The notes beneath the pieces are model-generated. The model was given only the letters and a program-made list of their open reading frames with translations. It did no database searches and was not told the DNA's origin. Of a DNA stretch of 64,000 bases, positions 42,763 to 51,409 are shown one piece after another; the stretch's first letter is position 1; each line of letters starts with the position of its first letter. This DNA is from Subtercola sp. (lineage in GTDB: Bacteria; Actinomycetota; Actinomycetes; Actinomycetales; Microbacteriaceae). Made by a program: the position numbers and the translations under genes. Location: positions 1 through 64,000 of the forward strand of contig JAODBC010000015.1 of NCBI GenBank assembly GCA_025463765.1, given 5' to 3'.

Positions 42763-42769
42763 GGCCCCC

Positions 42770-42775
42770 AGTCTA
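42770..42775 (-). promoter_or_regulatory. -10 box of leaderless promoter for the ferritin-like gene
   Basis: TAGACT on the minus strand lies 7 nt before the GTG at 42762. Confidence 0.45.
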
Positions 42776-42817
42776 CCGGCTGGTGCTGAGAGCCGAGGTG
42801 AGAGCATTCGGCCCTAC

Positions 42818-42833
42818 ATTCCGCTTGCGGAAT
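42818..42833. promoter_or_regulatory. Palindrome in the divergent ferritin-like/RhlE spacer
   Basis: ATTCCGC-TT-GCGGAAT has 7-bp perfect arms around 2 nt and lies about 55 bp upstream of the ferritin-like gene start. It has the size of a repressor operator. The remaining ~220 bp of the spacer show no other clear element besides a weaker ATCGGCCGAT palindrome near 42980. Confidence 0.35.
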
Positions 42834-43052
42834 ATTCGTGTTCGCGATGGGCGTGCGGCTGGCCGTGCTGCACAGCGCGTTTACACCGGATGCACGGCTA
42901 AAGTAGAGGCAGCCCTGACACGAATCGGGGCGTACTACGCCCGGCCAGGCGCCATCGCCGGCCCGTTGCCCGAGCTTATCGGCCGATCGTCATCGGCCCG
43001 TCAGATCTGATCGGCGCACCACAGCTTTTGTTCTTCAGGCGTAGCCCCACCT

Positions 43053-44876
43053 ATGACAGGGCATCACACAGTGACTTTTACCGAACCGAACGAACCGAAC
43101 GAACCTTCAGACTCAGCCGTCGCGGCAGATCCGAGCGAAGACGATCTCATCGAGATCGACTTCATCGCCCCCGACCCGCTCTCTGCAGCGGCGCCCGTAC
43201 TCCAGACGACGTTCAGTGATCTGCTGGTCGAACAAGACCTCGTCGACGCGCTGGCGTCGAAGGGCATCATCCACGCCTTCCCCATCCAGGTGCAGACCAT
43301 TCCCCTGGGTCTCGAGGGGCAAGACATCATCGGTCAGGCCAAGACCGGCACCGGCAAGACGCTCGGCTTCGGGCTGCCGCTGCTGCAAGAGCTCGGGCCG
43401 AACCCCGAGCCCGGCGTGCAGGCCCTTGTCGTCGTGCCGACCCGCGAGCTCGCGGTGCAGGTCACCGAAGACCTCCAGCTCGCAGCGCAGAACCGCCCGA
43501 CCACGGTGATCGCCATCTACGGCGGCAAAGCGTACGAGGGCCAGATCGAACAGCTCAAAGCGGGCGCGCAGGTCGTCGTCGGAACCCCCGGCCGCCTGCT
43601 CGACCTCGCCGGTCAGCGCCTGCTCTCCCTCGCGAACGTGCGCGTCATGGTGCTCGACGAGGCCGACAAGATGCTCGACCTCGGCTTTCTCGCCGACGTC
43701 GAGAAGCTCTTCGCGCAGACCCCGGCCGGGCGCCACACCATGCTGTTCTCGGCCACAATGCCCGGCCCCGTGGTCGCACTGGCCCGTCGCTTCATGAGCC
43801 GCCCCATTCATATTCGCGCCACCGACCCCGACGAGGGCCTGACGCAGGCCAACATCAAGCACGTCGTGTACCGCGCCCACAACCTCGACAAAGACGAGGT
43901 CATCGCGCGCATCCTGCAGGCCAACGGCCGCGGAAAGACCGTGATCTTCACCCGCACCAAGCGTGCGGCCGCGAAGTTGGTCGACGAGCTCAACGATCGC
44001 GGCTTCAACGCCGCCGCCGTGCACGGCGACCTCAACCAAGAGCAGCGTGAGCGCGCCATGGCCGCGTTCAAAGCCGGCAAGCGCGATGTGCTCATTGCGA
44101 CTGATGTCGCCGCTCGCGGAATCGACGTCAACGACGTGACGCACGTCATCAACCACACCATTCCCGAAGACGAGAAGACTTACCTGCACCGCGCCGGGCG
44201 CACCGGCCGCGCCGGCAAGACCGGTATCGCCGTCACCTTCGTCGACTGGGACGACATGCACAAGTGGGCGCTCATCAACCGTGCACTCGAAATGGGCCAG
44301 CCCGAGCCCGTCGAGACCTACTCGTCGTCTCCGCACCTGTTCTCCGACCTCGACATTCCGGTCGGCGTGAAGGGCCGGCTGAAGCCGACTCCCGCGGCGA
44401 AGGGCCCTGAGGCCGGCACGCGCCCGCCGCGCAGCCCGCGCGAGGGCGGCAGCCAAGGTGGCGGGCGCAACGGCAGCGGCTCGGGTTCCGTCTCGGGCTC
44501 GGGCAGCCAGGGCGGCGGTCGCGGCAACACAAGCAGCAGCCAGGGCGGCGGCACCTCCGACGCAGACTCCGCCGCACCTCGCGACGGCTCAGCTCGCCCC
44601 CCACGCTCCCGCAACCGCCGTCGTCACGGCGCTGCCGATGGCGCCCCCGGTTCGGTGACGGCGGTCGACGGCGGCGGCATGACCGGCAGCACCACCGCGG
44701 TCAGCTTCTCGGGCGGCGAGGCGTCTGACGGGGCATCCACCCCCGCAGGCACCGAGACCGCGAGCACGTCTGACACCCATGGCAGCACCGGCCACGGCTC
44801 GAGCGAGCACCACGACGGCAACAGCGCGCCGCGCCGCCGAAACCGCTCGCGCAACCGCGCGCCGCGCGCCGAGTAA
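43053..44876 (+). CDS. rhlE: DEAD-box ATP-dependent RNA helicase (RhlE-like)
   Basis: A 607-residue RNA helicase with a complete motif set: Q-motif region (FSDLLVEQDLVDALASKGI, PIQVQTIPL), GQAKTGTGKT near 92-101, VVPTRELAVQ, GTPGRLLDLAG, MVLDEADKMLDLGF near 200, FSATMPG, IATDVAARGIDVNDV and HRAGRTGRAGKTG near 378. The C-terminal ~175 residues are Gly/Ser/Arg/Pro-rich and disordered, typical of RNA-binding tails that aid function in the cold or in ribosome assembly. The first ~45 residues are acidic. ATG 43053 is used; GTG 43071 is possible. Position next to the ferritin-like gene matches the mycobacterial order I recall (Rv3210c-rhlE). Confidence 0.92.
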   Translation: MTGHHTVTFTEPNEPNEPSDSAVAADPSEDDLIEIDFIAPDPLSAAAPVLQTTFSDLLVEQDLVDALASKGIIHAFPIQVQTIPLGLEGQDIIGQAKTGTGKTLGFGLPLLQELGPNPEPGVQALVVVPTRELAVQVTEDLQLAAQNRPTTVIAIYGGKAYEGQIEQLKAGAQVVVGTPGRLLDLAGQRLLSLANVRVMVLDEADKMLDLGFLADVEKLFAQTPAGRHTMLFSATMPGPVVALARRFMSRPIHIRATDPDEGLTQANIKHVVYRAHNLDKDEVIARILQANGRGKTVIFTRTKRAAAKLVDELNDRGFNAAAVHGDLNQEQRERAMAAFKAGKRDVLIATDVAARGIDVNDVTHVINHTIPEDEKTYLHRAGRTGRAGKTGIAVTFVDWDDMHKWALINRALEMGQPEPVETYSSSPHLFSDLDIPVGVKGRLKPTPAAKGPEAGTRPPRSPREGGSQGGGRNGSGSGSVSGSGSQGGGRGNTSSSQGGGTSDADSAAPRDGSARPPRSRNRRRHGAADGAPGSVTAVDGGGMTGSTTAVSFSGGEASDGASTPAGTETASTSDTHGSTGHGSSEHHDGNSAPRRRNRSRNRAPRAE

Positions 44877-44920
44877 GCGCCGAGCACCCACTTCATGGCC
44901 CGCAGAACGTCAGCGTCATC

Positions 44921-46243
44921 ATGAGCAGCCCGTCACGCACCGACGCCGTCGCAGCACTGCCCGGCGCCTCAGGCCCCGAAGCCGGGCTCACCCCCGGCGA
45001 GGTGGTGAAGCTGCACGCCCTGCGGCGTATGAAGCTCATCGCCACCGGGCTGCTGGTACTCATGGCGCTGATCTTCGCGGTGTCGTTCGCGTTGCAGGGT
45101 CGCTACCCGTGGCTGCAGTACGTGCGTGCGGCCAGCGAGGGCGGAATGGTCGGCGCCCTGGCAGACTGGTTCGCGGTGTCGGCCCTGTTCCGGCATCCGT
45201 TCGGGCTGAAGATTCCGCACACCGCGATCATCCCGACGCGTAAGAACGAAATCGGGGCGAGCCTCGGCGAGTTCGTCGAAGAGAACTTTCTGTCTGAAGC
45301 CGTCGTTCGCGAGAAGCTCGCGTCGGTGGGCGTTTCGCGGGTGGTGGGCACCTGGCTCTCGAGCCCGAAGAATGCGAAACGCCTCACCGACGAGCTCGCC
45401 AGCGCGGCACAGGGCGCGATGGCGCTGCTGAGCGACGACGACATTCGCACCGTCATCGAAGGGCTTGCTCGCACGCACCTGGTCGATCGCGACTGGTCGC
45501 CCGAGATCGGCTCGCTGGCCGAGAAGATCGTCGAATCTGGTCACCATCACCTCGCCGTCGATCTGCTGATCGACCGCTCAGAAGAGTGGCTGGCCAGCAA
45601 TCCCGAGGCCTTCACCGAACTCGTGTCGAAGCGCTTGCCGAGCTGGATACCGTCGTTCGTCGACCGCATCGTCGACGAACGCGTCTACTACGAAGCGCTG
45701 AAGTTCGTGCAGGCCGTGCAGAGCGATCCGAATCACCGCTTGCGTCTCGCGCTCGACGACTACCTACGGCAGCTGGCGGCCGATCTGCAGCACGACCCCG
45801 TGATGCGCGATCGCCTCGAAGCAGCGAAAGCTCAGCTCATCGACGACCCGCGCCTGCGCGAGATCGCCTCGCTCGCCTGGCAGGCGCTCAAAGACGCCCT
45901 GGTCTCGTCGCTGGCGAACCCCGACAGCCCGCTGCGCCACACCGCGGAGTCGACCTTCATCGACACCGGGCTGCGCCTGCAGACAGATGCTGTGCTCGCC
46001 TCGAAGGTCGACGCCTGGGTGGCGAATGTCGCCTCCCATCTCGTGGCGAGCTACCGTCACGACATCGCGGCCGTCATCTCTGAGACAGTCGAGCGCTGGG
46101 ACGGCGCCGAGGCCAGCCAGAAGATCGAGCTCCAGGTCGGAAAAGACCTGCAGTTCATCCGCATCAACGGCACCGTGGTCGGTTCGCTCGCAGGCCTCGC
46201 CATCTTCACGGTCGCCCAGGCCGCTCTCGCCCTCGCCTCCTAA
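44921..46243 (+). CDS. DUF445 family membrane protein
   Basis: A 440-residue DUF445 protein, function unknown. After a soluble start it has a membrane span (LIATGLLVLMALIFAVSFAL) and the family's conserved segment GGMVGALADWFAVSALFRHP with FGLKIPHTAIIPTRKNEIGA following. A long helical body comes next, and a last hydrophobic span (GTVVGSLAGLAIFTVAQAAL) closes the chain. Both ends therefore contact the membrane. It follows the helicase gene by 44 bp and ends in a 4-bp tail-to-tail overlap with the PHP-domain gene. Confidence 0.88.
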   Translation: MSSPSRTDAVAALPGASGPEAGLTPGEVVKLHALRRMKLIATGLLVLMALIFAVSFALQGRYPWLQYVRAASEGGMVGALADWFAVSALFRHPFGLKIPHTAIIPTRKNEIGASLGEFVEENFLSEAVVREKLASVGVSRVVGTWLSSPKNAKRLTDELASAAQGAMALLSDDDIRTVIEGLARTHLVDRDWSPEIGSLAEKIVESGHHHLAVDLLIDRSEEWLASNPEAFTELVSKRLPSWIPSFVDRIVDERVYYEALKFVQAVQSDPNHRLRLALDDYLRQLAADLQHDPVMRDRLEAAKAQLIDDPRLREIASLAWQALKDALVSSLANPDSPLRHTAESTFIDTGLRLQTDAVLASKVDAWVANVASHLVASYRHDIAAVISETVERWDGAEASQKIELQVGKDLQFIRINGTVVGSLAGLAIFTVAQAALALAS

Positions 46244-47130
46244 TTCGTGCGGGCTACAGCACCGTAGACGGGCGCGGTGCCGGTGGCGCGGGCGATGATG
46301 CGCTCGAGCACCTCGGGCGAGGTGCGGTTCTCACCCAGGCGGTTGGGCTTGCCCTCGCCGTGGTAGTCGCTCGACCCGGTCACCACCAGGCCGAACTTCG
46401 CCGCGAGCTCGTAGAGCCGCTCTTTGCCGTCGGGCGTGTTCTGGCGGTGTTCGATTTCGAGGCCGAAGAGCCCGGCATCCACCAGCTTGCGCAGCCGCGC
46501 CTCTGGCACGACTCGCTCTCGGCCACCGGTACCCGGATGCGCGAGCACCGGCACTCCCCCGGCGGCCACAACCAGCTCTACGCCGGCAAGCGGCGTCGGG
46601 GCGTAGTGCGGCTGAAAATACCCGGCCCGCCAGTGCAGTATGCCCTGAAACGCCTGACTGCGGTTCTCGGCCAACCCTTTCGCCACGAGCGCGTCGGCGA
46701 TGTGCGGCCGGCCGACGGTTGCGCCCTCTGTGGTCTGCGCGAGAACGTCTTGCCAGGTGAGGTCGTAGTCGCGGCCGATGCGATCGACGATGCGTTCGGC
46801 GCGGGCCAGCCGGGCATCCCGAATCGTCTCGGTCTCGGCCAGCAGCGCCGGGTTCGCGGGGTCGATGAGGTAGGCCAGAACGTGAATGCTCGCGTGTTCG
46901 AGCCTCGTGCTCAACTCCATTCCCGGAACGAACGTCAGGTCGAAATCGTGCGCCGCCAGGGCAGCGGATGCCCAGCCCGCCGTCGTATCGTGATCGGTGA
47001 GCGCGATCGTTCCGAGCCCTGCTTCGCTCGCCGACCGAATGACCTCGTAGGGCGTCTCGGTTCCGTCTGACGCGCTGCTGTGCGTGTGCAGATCGATGGG
47101 TGCGCCAAAGGCGGGTGCGGCGTCGGGCAT
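46240..47130 (-). CDS. PHP-domain phosphoesterase (3',5'-nucleotide bisphosphate phosphatase-like)
   Basis: The 296-residue product has the metal-binding motifs of the PHP family in order: IDLHTHSSASDG, ALTDHDTTAGW, FVPGMELS, VGRPHIADALV, VLAHPG and SSDYHGEGKPN. This arrangement is that of the TrpH/YciV group, which hydrolyses 3',5'-bisphosphonucleotides and short RNA 5' ends. The specific substrate here is inferred from the family. TACGAT lies 5 nt before the ATG at 47130. It is divergent from pepP. Confidence 0.88.
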   Translation of the reverse strand: MPDAAPAFGAPIDLHTHSSASDGTETPYEVIRSASEAGLGTIALTDHDTTAGWASAALAAHDFDLTFVPGMELSTRLEHASIHVLAYLIDPANPALLAETETIRDARLARAERIVDRIGRDYDLTWQDVLAQTTEGATVGRPHIADALVAKGLAENRSQAFQGILHWRAGYFQPHYAPTPLAGVELVVAAGGVPVLAHPGTGGRERVVPEARLRKLVDAGLFGLEIEHRQNTPDGKERLYELAAKFGLVVTGSSDYHGEGKPNRLGENRTSPEVLERIIARATGTAPVYGAVARTN

Positions 47131-47191
47131 ACCTCATCGTATGCCGTTCTGGCGTGGTGGCCTTCCGTGCCGCCGCGCGCGACAATGGAGT

Positions 47192-48745
47192 ATGGCTGAA
47201 CAGACCGACACCGCACCCCGCGCCACCTCGAACCGCTCCACCACGCCTGGCTCGGACTCCTTCAAGCAATACATCTCGAGCAACTGGGCCGAGCGAACGG
47301 ATGTTCTGCCCCCGGCCCGCGACGAGGCCGTCTTCGCGGCCGACCGCCGCGCGCGAATCTCGGCGAAATACCCGGGCAAGCGGCTCATCATTCCGGCCGG
47401 CCGGCTCAAGCAGCGCTCGAACGACACGGACTTTCCGTTCCGTGCGCACACGGTGTTCACGTACCTCACCGGTTGGGGCTCCGATTCGGAGCCCGGCGCG
47501 GTGCTGGTGCTCGAGCCCGTGCTTGAGCCACGGGACGACGGCGCCGGGCACGATGCCGCCCTCTACTTTCGCGAGCGCGCGGGCCGAGACTCCGACGAGT
47601 TCTACGCCAACCCCGAGATCGGCGAGTTCTGGATCGGGCCGCGCCCCTCCCTGGCGCAGGTCGCCGCAGACCTGGCGCTGACGGCACGCGGCATCGCCGA
47701 CCTCGACCTCGTTCTCGAAGCCGTCGATGGCGACACCCTGATCATCCGCGAGGCCGACCCCGAACTCACCTCGCTCGTCGACACGCGTGTCGCCGCCGCC
47801 CTCGTCGAGCAGCAAGACGAGGCGGCTCTGCCCACCATCGCGTTCAGCCCCGTCGACGGCGAAAAAGACGAGGTCGACGAGTCGGCCCTTCTCGACCAAG
47901 ACCTCTCCGAGATGCGGCTCGTGAAAGACGAGTACGAGATCGGCCAGATGCGCCTCGCCATCGCGGCGACCGCCGCGGGCTTCGACGACATCATCCGCGA
48001 CTTCGCACGCATCACGGCTCACGAGCGCGGCGAGCGTCTGGTCGAGGGCGTCTTCAATTCGCGCGCCCGAGCCGACGGCAACGCGGTGGGCTACGACACC
48101 ATCGCCGCCTCAGGCCCCCACGCGTGCATCCTGCACTGGACCCGCAACGACGGCCCCGTCGTTCCCGGCGATCTGATGCTCGTCGACGCCGGCGTCGAAC
48201 TCGACTCGTACTACACCGCCGACATCACGCGCACACTGCCGGTCAGCGGCACCTACGGCCCCGAACAACGCATGATCTACGAAGCCGTTCGCGAGGCGGC
48301 CGACGCCGCGTTCGCCATCGTGCGCCCCGGCATTCGGTTCCGTGAGATCCACGCCACGGCGATGGGTGTCATCGCGCGCAAGACCGCCGAGTGGGGGCTG
48401 TTGCCCGTGACAGCAGAAGAGGCCGTCGAGCCGCAGAACCAGCAGCACCGCCGCTACATGGTGCACGGCACGAGCCACCACCTCGGACTCGACGTGCACG
48501 ACTGCGCCAAGGCGCGGCGCGAGATGTACCTCGACGGTGTTCTCGAAGCGGGAATGGTGTTCACCATCGAGCCCGGCCTCTACTTTCAGCCCGACGACCT
48601 CACCGTGCCCGAGTCGTTCCGCGGCATCGGCGTGCGCATCGAAGACGACATTCTCGTCACGCCCACCGGTGCCGAGAACCTTTCTGCGGCCATCCCCCGC
48701 TCTGCCGACGACGTCGAGTCGTGGATCGCCCGGCTCCGCCCCTGA
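47192..48745 (+). CDS. pepP: Xaa-Pro aminopeptidase (M24B)
   Basis: A 517-residue two-domain aminopeptidase P that removes the first residue before proline. The N-terminal domain (about 20-240) includes LTGWGSDSEPGAVLVLEP. The pita-bread domain holds the metal ligands: Asp in LVDAGVELDSYYTADITRTL, His in HGTSHHLGLDVHD, and Glu in FTIEPGLYF and GVRIEDDILV. ATG at 47192 follows GACAAT by 5 nt; longer readings start in sequence lacking family similarity. The stop is followed directly by TGACCC hexamers. Confidence 0.93.
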   Translation: MAEQTDTAPRATSNRSTTPGSDSFKQYISSNWAERTDVLPPARDEAVFAADRRARISAKYPGKRLIIPAGRLKQRSNDTDFPFRAHTVFTYLTGWGSDSEPGAVLVLEPVLEPRDDGAGHDAALYFRERAGRDSDEFYANPEIGEFWIGPRPSLAQVAADLALTARGIADLDLVLEAVDGDTLIIREADPELTSLVDTRVAAALVEQQDEAALPTIAFSPVDGEKDEVDESALLDQDLSEMRLVKDEYEIGQMRLAIAATAAGFDDIIRDFARITAHERGERLVEGVFNSRARADGNAVGYDTIAASGPHACILHWTRNDGPVVPGDLMLVDAGVELDSYYTADITRTLPVSGTYGPEQRMIYEAVREAADAAFAIVRPGIRFREIHATAMGVIARKTAEWGLLPVTAEEAVEPQNQQHRRYMVHGTSHHLGLDVHDCAKARREMYLDGVLEAGMVFTIEPGLYFQPDDLTVPESFRGIGVRIEDDILVTPTGAENLSAAIPRSADDVESWIARLRP

Positions 48746-48775
48746 CCCTGCCCTGACCCTGACCCTGACCCTGCC
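48741..48775. repeat. Hexamer repeat (CCTGAC) over and after the pepP stop codon
   Basis: Five CCTGAC or CCTGCC hexamers run from the last pepP codons through the stop (TGA 48743-48745) into the downstream spacer. Confidence 0.75.
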
Positions 48776-48817
48776 ACTGCCCCCGGTCTCTCCGGGCTTA
48801 CCGGATGACCGCGCCGA

Positions 48818-48911
48818 GGTTGCGCGAATGCACCTTCCCGGGCGGGCGGAGGTGCATTCGCGCAACCCCCAGTGAGCCACGTCGCCCGCGGAGGTGCATT
48901 CGCGCAACCCC
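48818..48911. repeat. Inverted repeat plus extra direct copy between convergent genes
   Basis: GGTTGCGCGAATGCACCT (48818-48835) is answered by its exact complement at 48850-48867, an 18-bp stem with a 14-nt GC-rich loop. The right arm, extended to GGAGGTGCATTCGCGCAACC, is repeated once more 42 bp further on (48890-48909) together with part of its flank (CACGTCGCC). It fills the space between the pepP and GSP17M-like stops. There is no T-tract. Similar arms recur at 61553-61603 and 59935-59955. Confidence 0.8.
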
Positions 48912-48917
48912 AGCGCG

Positions 48918-49526
48918 TCACGTCGCCGGCGGAGGCTCGAGCGGCGGCGCGGGCGGCGGGTCTGAGGGGTGCGCGGGCGGCTGCGGAGGCGTGAACCCCT
49001 GAGGAGGCACGGGGGCAGAGGCTGTTGCGCCCCAGCTCGCGCCGGGGGCGACGAGGTTACGCGCGCGGTTGGCCACGTCGGGGTCGGCGATGATCTGGTA
49101 GCTGGTGGCGATGACCTGGATGTTCGAGGTGAAGTCCCGCCGCCGCCGGTTCAGCGCATACGACACGAGGCCGAACAGCACACCGAACCCGGCCCCGATC
49201 AACACCGCAGCCACGACGAACGACACCGACGTGCCCGTCGGCGAGAAGATCACCAGCAACAGCCCGATGAACAGCCCGAGCCAGGCCCCCGTGAACGCAC
49301 CGGCCAGTGCGCCGCGGCCGTAGCTCAGCTTGCCCGTCACGACCTCGACGGTCTTGAGGTCGCTGCCCACGATCGCGATGCGGCTCACCGGAAAGTCCGC
49401 CTTCGCCAAGACGTCTACGGCGGCCTGCGCTTCTTCGTACGTCTCGCAGGTGAGCACCACGTCACCGCGCGGCATACGCGGCGCCTGGCGTGAGCCGCGG
49501 CCTGAAACGGGCATCTGATTGGTCAC
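48918..49526 (-). CDS. General stress protein 17M-like membrane protein
   Basis: A 202-residue protein. An N-terminal GSP17M/YflT-like region (VVLTCETYEEAQAAVDVLAK followed by ADFPVSRIAIVGSDL) precedes two adjoining membrane spans (LAGAFTGAWLGLFIGLLLVI and VVAAVLIGAGFGVLFGLVSY), a short domain ending around residue 165, and a Pro-rich tail (PPQGFTPPQPPAHPSDPPP). The role is unknown, possibly stress related. The GTG at 49526 is preceded by AAGACT at 6 nt. It is divergent from the MgtE_N-CBS gene. Confidence 0.8.
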   Translation of the reverse strand: MTNQMPVSGRGSRQAPRMPRGDVVLTCETYEEAQAAVDVLAKADFPVSRIAIVGSDLKTVEVVTGKLSYGRGALAGAFTGAWLGLFIGLLLVIFSPTGTSVSFVVAAVLIGAGFGVLFGLVSYALNRRRRDFTSNIQVIATSYQIIADPDVANRARNLVAPGASWGATASAPVPPQGFTPPQPPAHPSDPPPAPPLEPPPAT

Positions 49527-49608
49527 ATGTTCAGTCTTTCACGAGCATCCGCCGCCCGCACATAACCCCGACGGCCGAGCATTCAGATTGACGCACTAAG
49601 TTTGATTT

Positions 49609-50913
49609 GTGAGTGCCACCAGAGTCTTCGTCGCCAGATTGGCCGGGTGCACCGTCTTCGACCCCGCGGGCGACCGCCTGGGCAAGGTGCGCGACGTTCT
49701 TGTGGTCTACCGAAATAACGATTCGCCACGGCTAGTGGGGCTCATCGTCGAGATTCCGGGCAAGCGGCGGGTGTTCGTGAGCATCGGCCGCGTTACCAGC
49801 ATCGGCAGCGGCCAGATCATCACCACGGGCCTCATGAACGTGCGCCGCTTCGAGCAGCGCGGCGGTGAAGTACGGGTCATCGCCGAGATTCTCGGCCGCA
49901 AGGTGACGTTCGTCGACGGCTCGGGCGAAGGCACCATCGAAGACGTCGCCATCGAGCAGTCGGGGCCCGGCGAGTGGAGCGTCTCGCAGCTCTTCTTGCG
50001 CCGCCCCAAGACCAGCGCGAGCCCGTTCGGCAAGGGCCCCACGGTGTTCGCCACCTGGAGCGAGGTGCTCGAAAAGGGCAAGACCGGGCAATCGCAGTCG
50101 GCCGAACAACTCATTGCCACCTACGGCGACATGAAGCCCGCCGACCTCGCGAACACCCTGCTCGACCTGCCGCAGGGGCGCCGCCTCGAGGTCGCCGAAG
50201 AACTGCCCGACGGCAGGCTGGCCGACGTGCTCGAAGAGATGCCCGAGAGCGACCAGGTCGAGATCATGAACCAGCTCGACGACGCTCGTGCAGCCGATGT
50301 GCTCGACCAGATGCAGCCAGACGACGCCGCCGACCTCATCGCACAACTCTCTGAAGCGCGTGGTGAAGAGCTGTTGAAGCTCATGCAGCCCGAAGAGGCC
50401 GACGACGTGCGCATGCTGCTCGCCTATGCGCCCGACACGGCCGGCGGTCTGATGACCACCGAGCCCATCATCGTGTCGGCCGACGCAACCGTGGCCGAGG
50501 GGCTCGCGCTCATCCGACGGCACGAACTCGCCCCGGCCCTCGGCGCGGCGATCTGCGTCACCCTGCCGCCGTACGAGCCGCCCACGGGCCGATTCCTCGG
50601 CATGGTGCACTTTCAGCGCATGCTGCGCTACCCGCCGCACGAACGCCTCGGAGCACTGGTCGACAACGGCCTCGACCCGGTCACGGCCGACACGAGTGCC
50701 GCCGAGGTCTCGCGCATTCTGGCGAGTTATAACCTTGTCTCGGTTCCCGTCGTCGACGAGAATCACCGACTGGTCGGGGTGGTGACCATTGACGATGTTC
50801 TCGACTACCTGCTGCCCGACGACTGGCGAAGTCACGACGAAGGCGAAAATACCCCTGTAAACCGCGGAAGGAGATCACCCAATGGCACGCACCTCGCCCA
50901 ATCGAACTCCTGA
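49609..50913 (+). CDS. PRC-barrel/MgtE_N/CBS protein lacking the transporter domain
   Basis: The 434-residue soluble protein combines a PRC-barrel-like start (GCTVFDPAGDRLGKVRDVLV and a second half near 90-130), the MgtE N-terminal helical domain (about 185-280, DLANTLLDLPQGRRLEVAEE through LKLMQPEEADDVRMLLAYAP) and a CBS pair (about 285-405, GGLMTTEPIIVSADATVAEG; VSVPVVDENHRLVGVVTIDD). The membrane channel of true MgtE magnesium transporters is absent, so it more likely senses Mg2+ or nucleotides than transports. GTG at 49609 follows TAAGTT at 6 nt. The last 32 nt overlap the DUF1003 gene, so they form an operon. Confidence 0.9.
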   Translation: MSATRVFVARLAGCTVFDPAGDRLGKVRDVLVVYRNNDSPRLVGLIVEIPGKRRVFVSIGRVTSIGSGQIITTGLMNVRRFEQRGGEVRVIAEILGRKVTFVDGSGEGTIEDVAIEQSGPGEWSVSQLFLRRPKTSASPFGKGPTVFATWSEVLEKGKTGQSQSAEQLIATYGDMKPADLANTLLDLPQGRRLEVAEELPDGRLADVLEEMPESDQVEIMNQLDDARAADVLDQMQPDDAADLIAQLSEARGEELLKLMQPEEADDVRMLLAYAPDTAGGLMTTEPIIVSADATVAEGLALIRRHELAPALGAAICVTLPPYEPPTGRFLGMVHFQRMLRYPPHERLGALVDNGLDPVTADTSAAEVSRILASYNLVSVPVVDENHRLVGVVTIDDVLDYLLPDDWRSHDEGENTPVNRGRRSPNGTHLAQSNS

Positions 50914-51409
50914 CGCGCGGTTAGACGCCCCGAAGGGCATGCGCACGCGGGTGCTGCCTGCCCGGCGCGCCAGCCGCGACCGCTTCGGCCGCTCGACCGA
51001 GGCCATCGCGCGCGGTATGGGCACGCCCTGGTTTCTCATCATCCTCACCGGCTTCGTGCTCATCTGGATCGGATTCAACACCTACGGCCCCACGAACCTG
51101 CGCTTCGACTCCGCCGCAATCGGCTTCACGGCGCTGACCCTGATTCTGTCGTTGCAGGCGTCGTACGCGGCCCCGCTCATTCTGCTCGCCCAGAACCGGC
51201 AAGACGACCGTGACCGGGTGCAGATCGAACAAGACCGGCAGCGCGCCGAGCGTAATCTCGCCGACACCGAGTACCTGGCACGCGAGGTCGTGGCGCTTCG
51301 CCTGGCGATGCAAGATATGGCGAGCAAAGACTTCATCCGCGCGGAGCTGAAGGCACTGCTCGAAGAGCTGACGGCCGACGATGAGGCGAAGCAGACCGGG
51401 AGTGCCTGA
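50882..51409 (+). CDS. DUF1003 domain-containing membrane protein
   Basis: A 175-residue DUF1003 protein: a basic N-terminus, two spans (GTPWFLIILTGFVLIWIGFN and IGFTALTLILSLQASYAAPL) with the family segment LLAQNRQDDRDRVQIEQDRQ after them, then a charged coiled helix. The function is unknown. Its ATG at 50882 has a strong AAGGAG Shine-Dalgarno sequence 8 nt upstream although it starts inside the preceding gene. The next gene (mrp) also overlaps its 3' end. Confidence 0.9.
   Translation: MARTSPNRTPDARLDAPKGMRTRVLPARRASRDRFGRSTEAIARGMGTPWFLIILTGFVLIWIGFNTYGPTNLRFDSAAIGFTALTLILSLQASYAAPLILLAQNRQDDRDRVQIEQDRQRAERNLADTEYLAREVVALRLAMQDMASKDFIRAELKALLEELTADDEAKQTGSA

Noticed and set aside
46331-48022. 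A 563-codon minus-strand frame across the PHP gene and pepP
   Set aside because: It is antisense to pepP, which has all M24 metal ligands, and out of frame with the PHP protein; high GC keeps the antisense frame open.
48750-48911. CRISPR-like direct repeats
   Set aside because: Only two direct copies 42 bp apart with similar, not unique, spacers, and no cas gene anywhere in the window.
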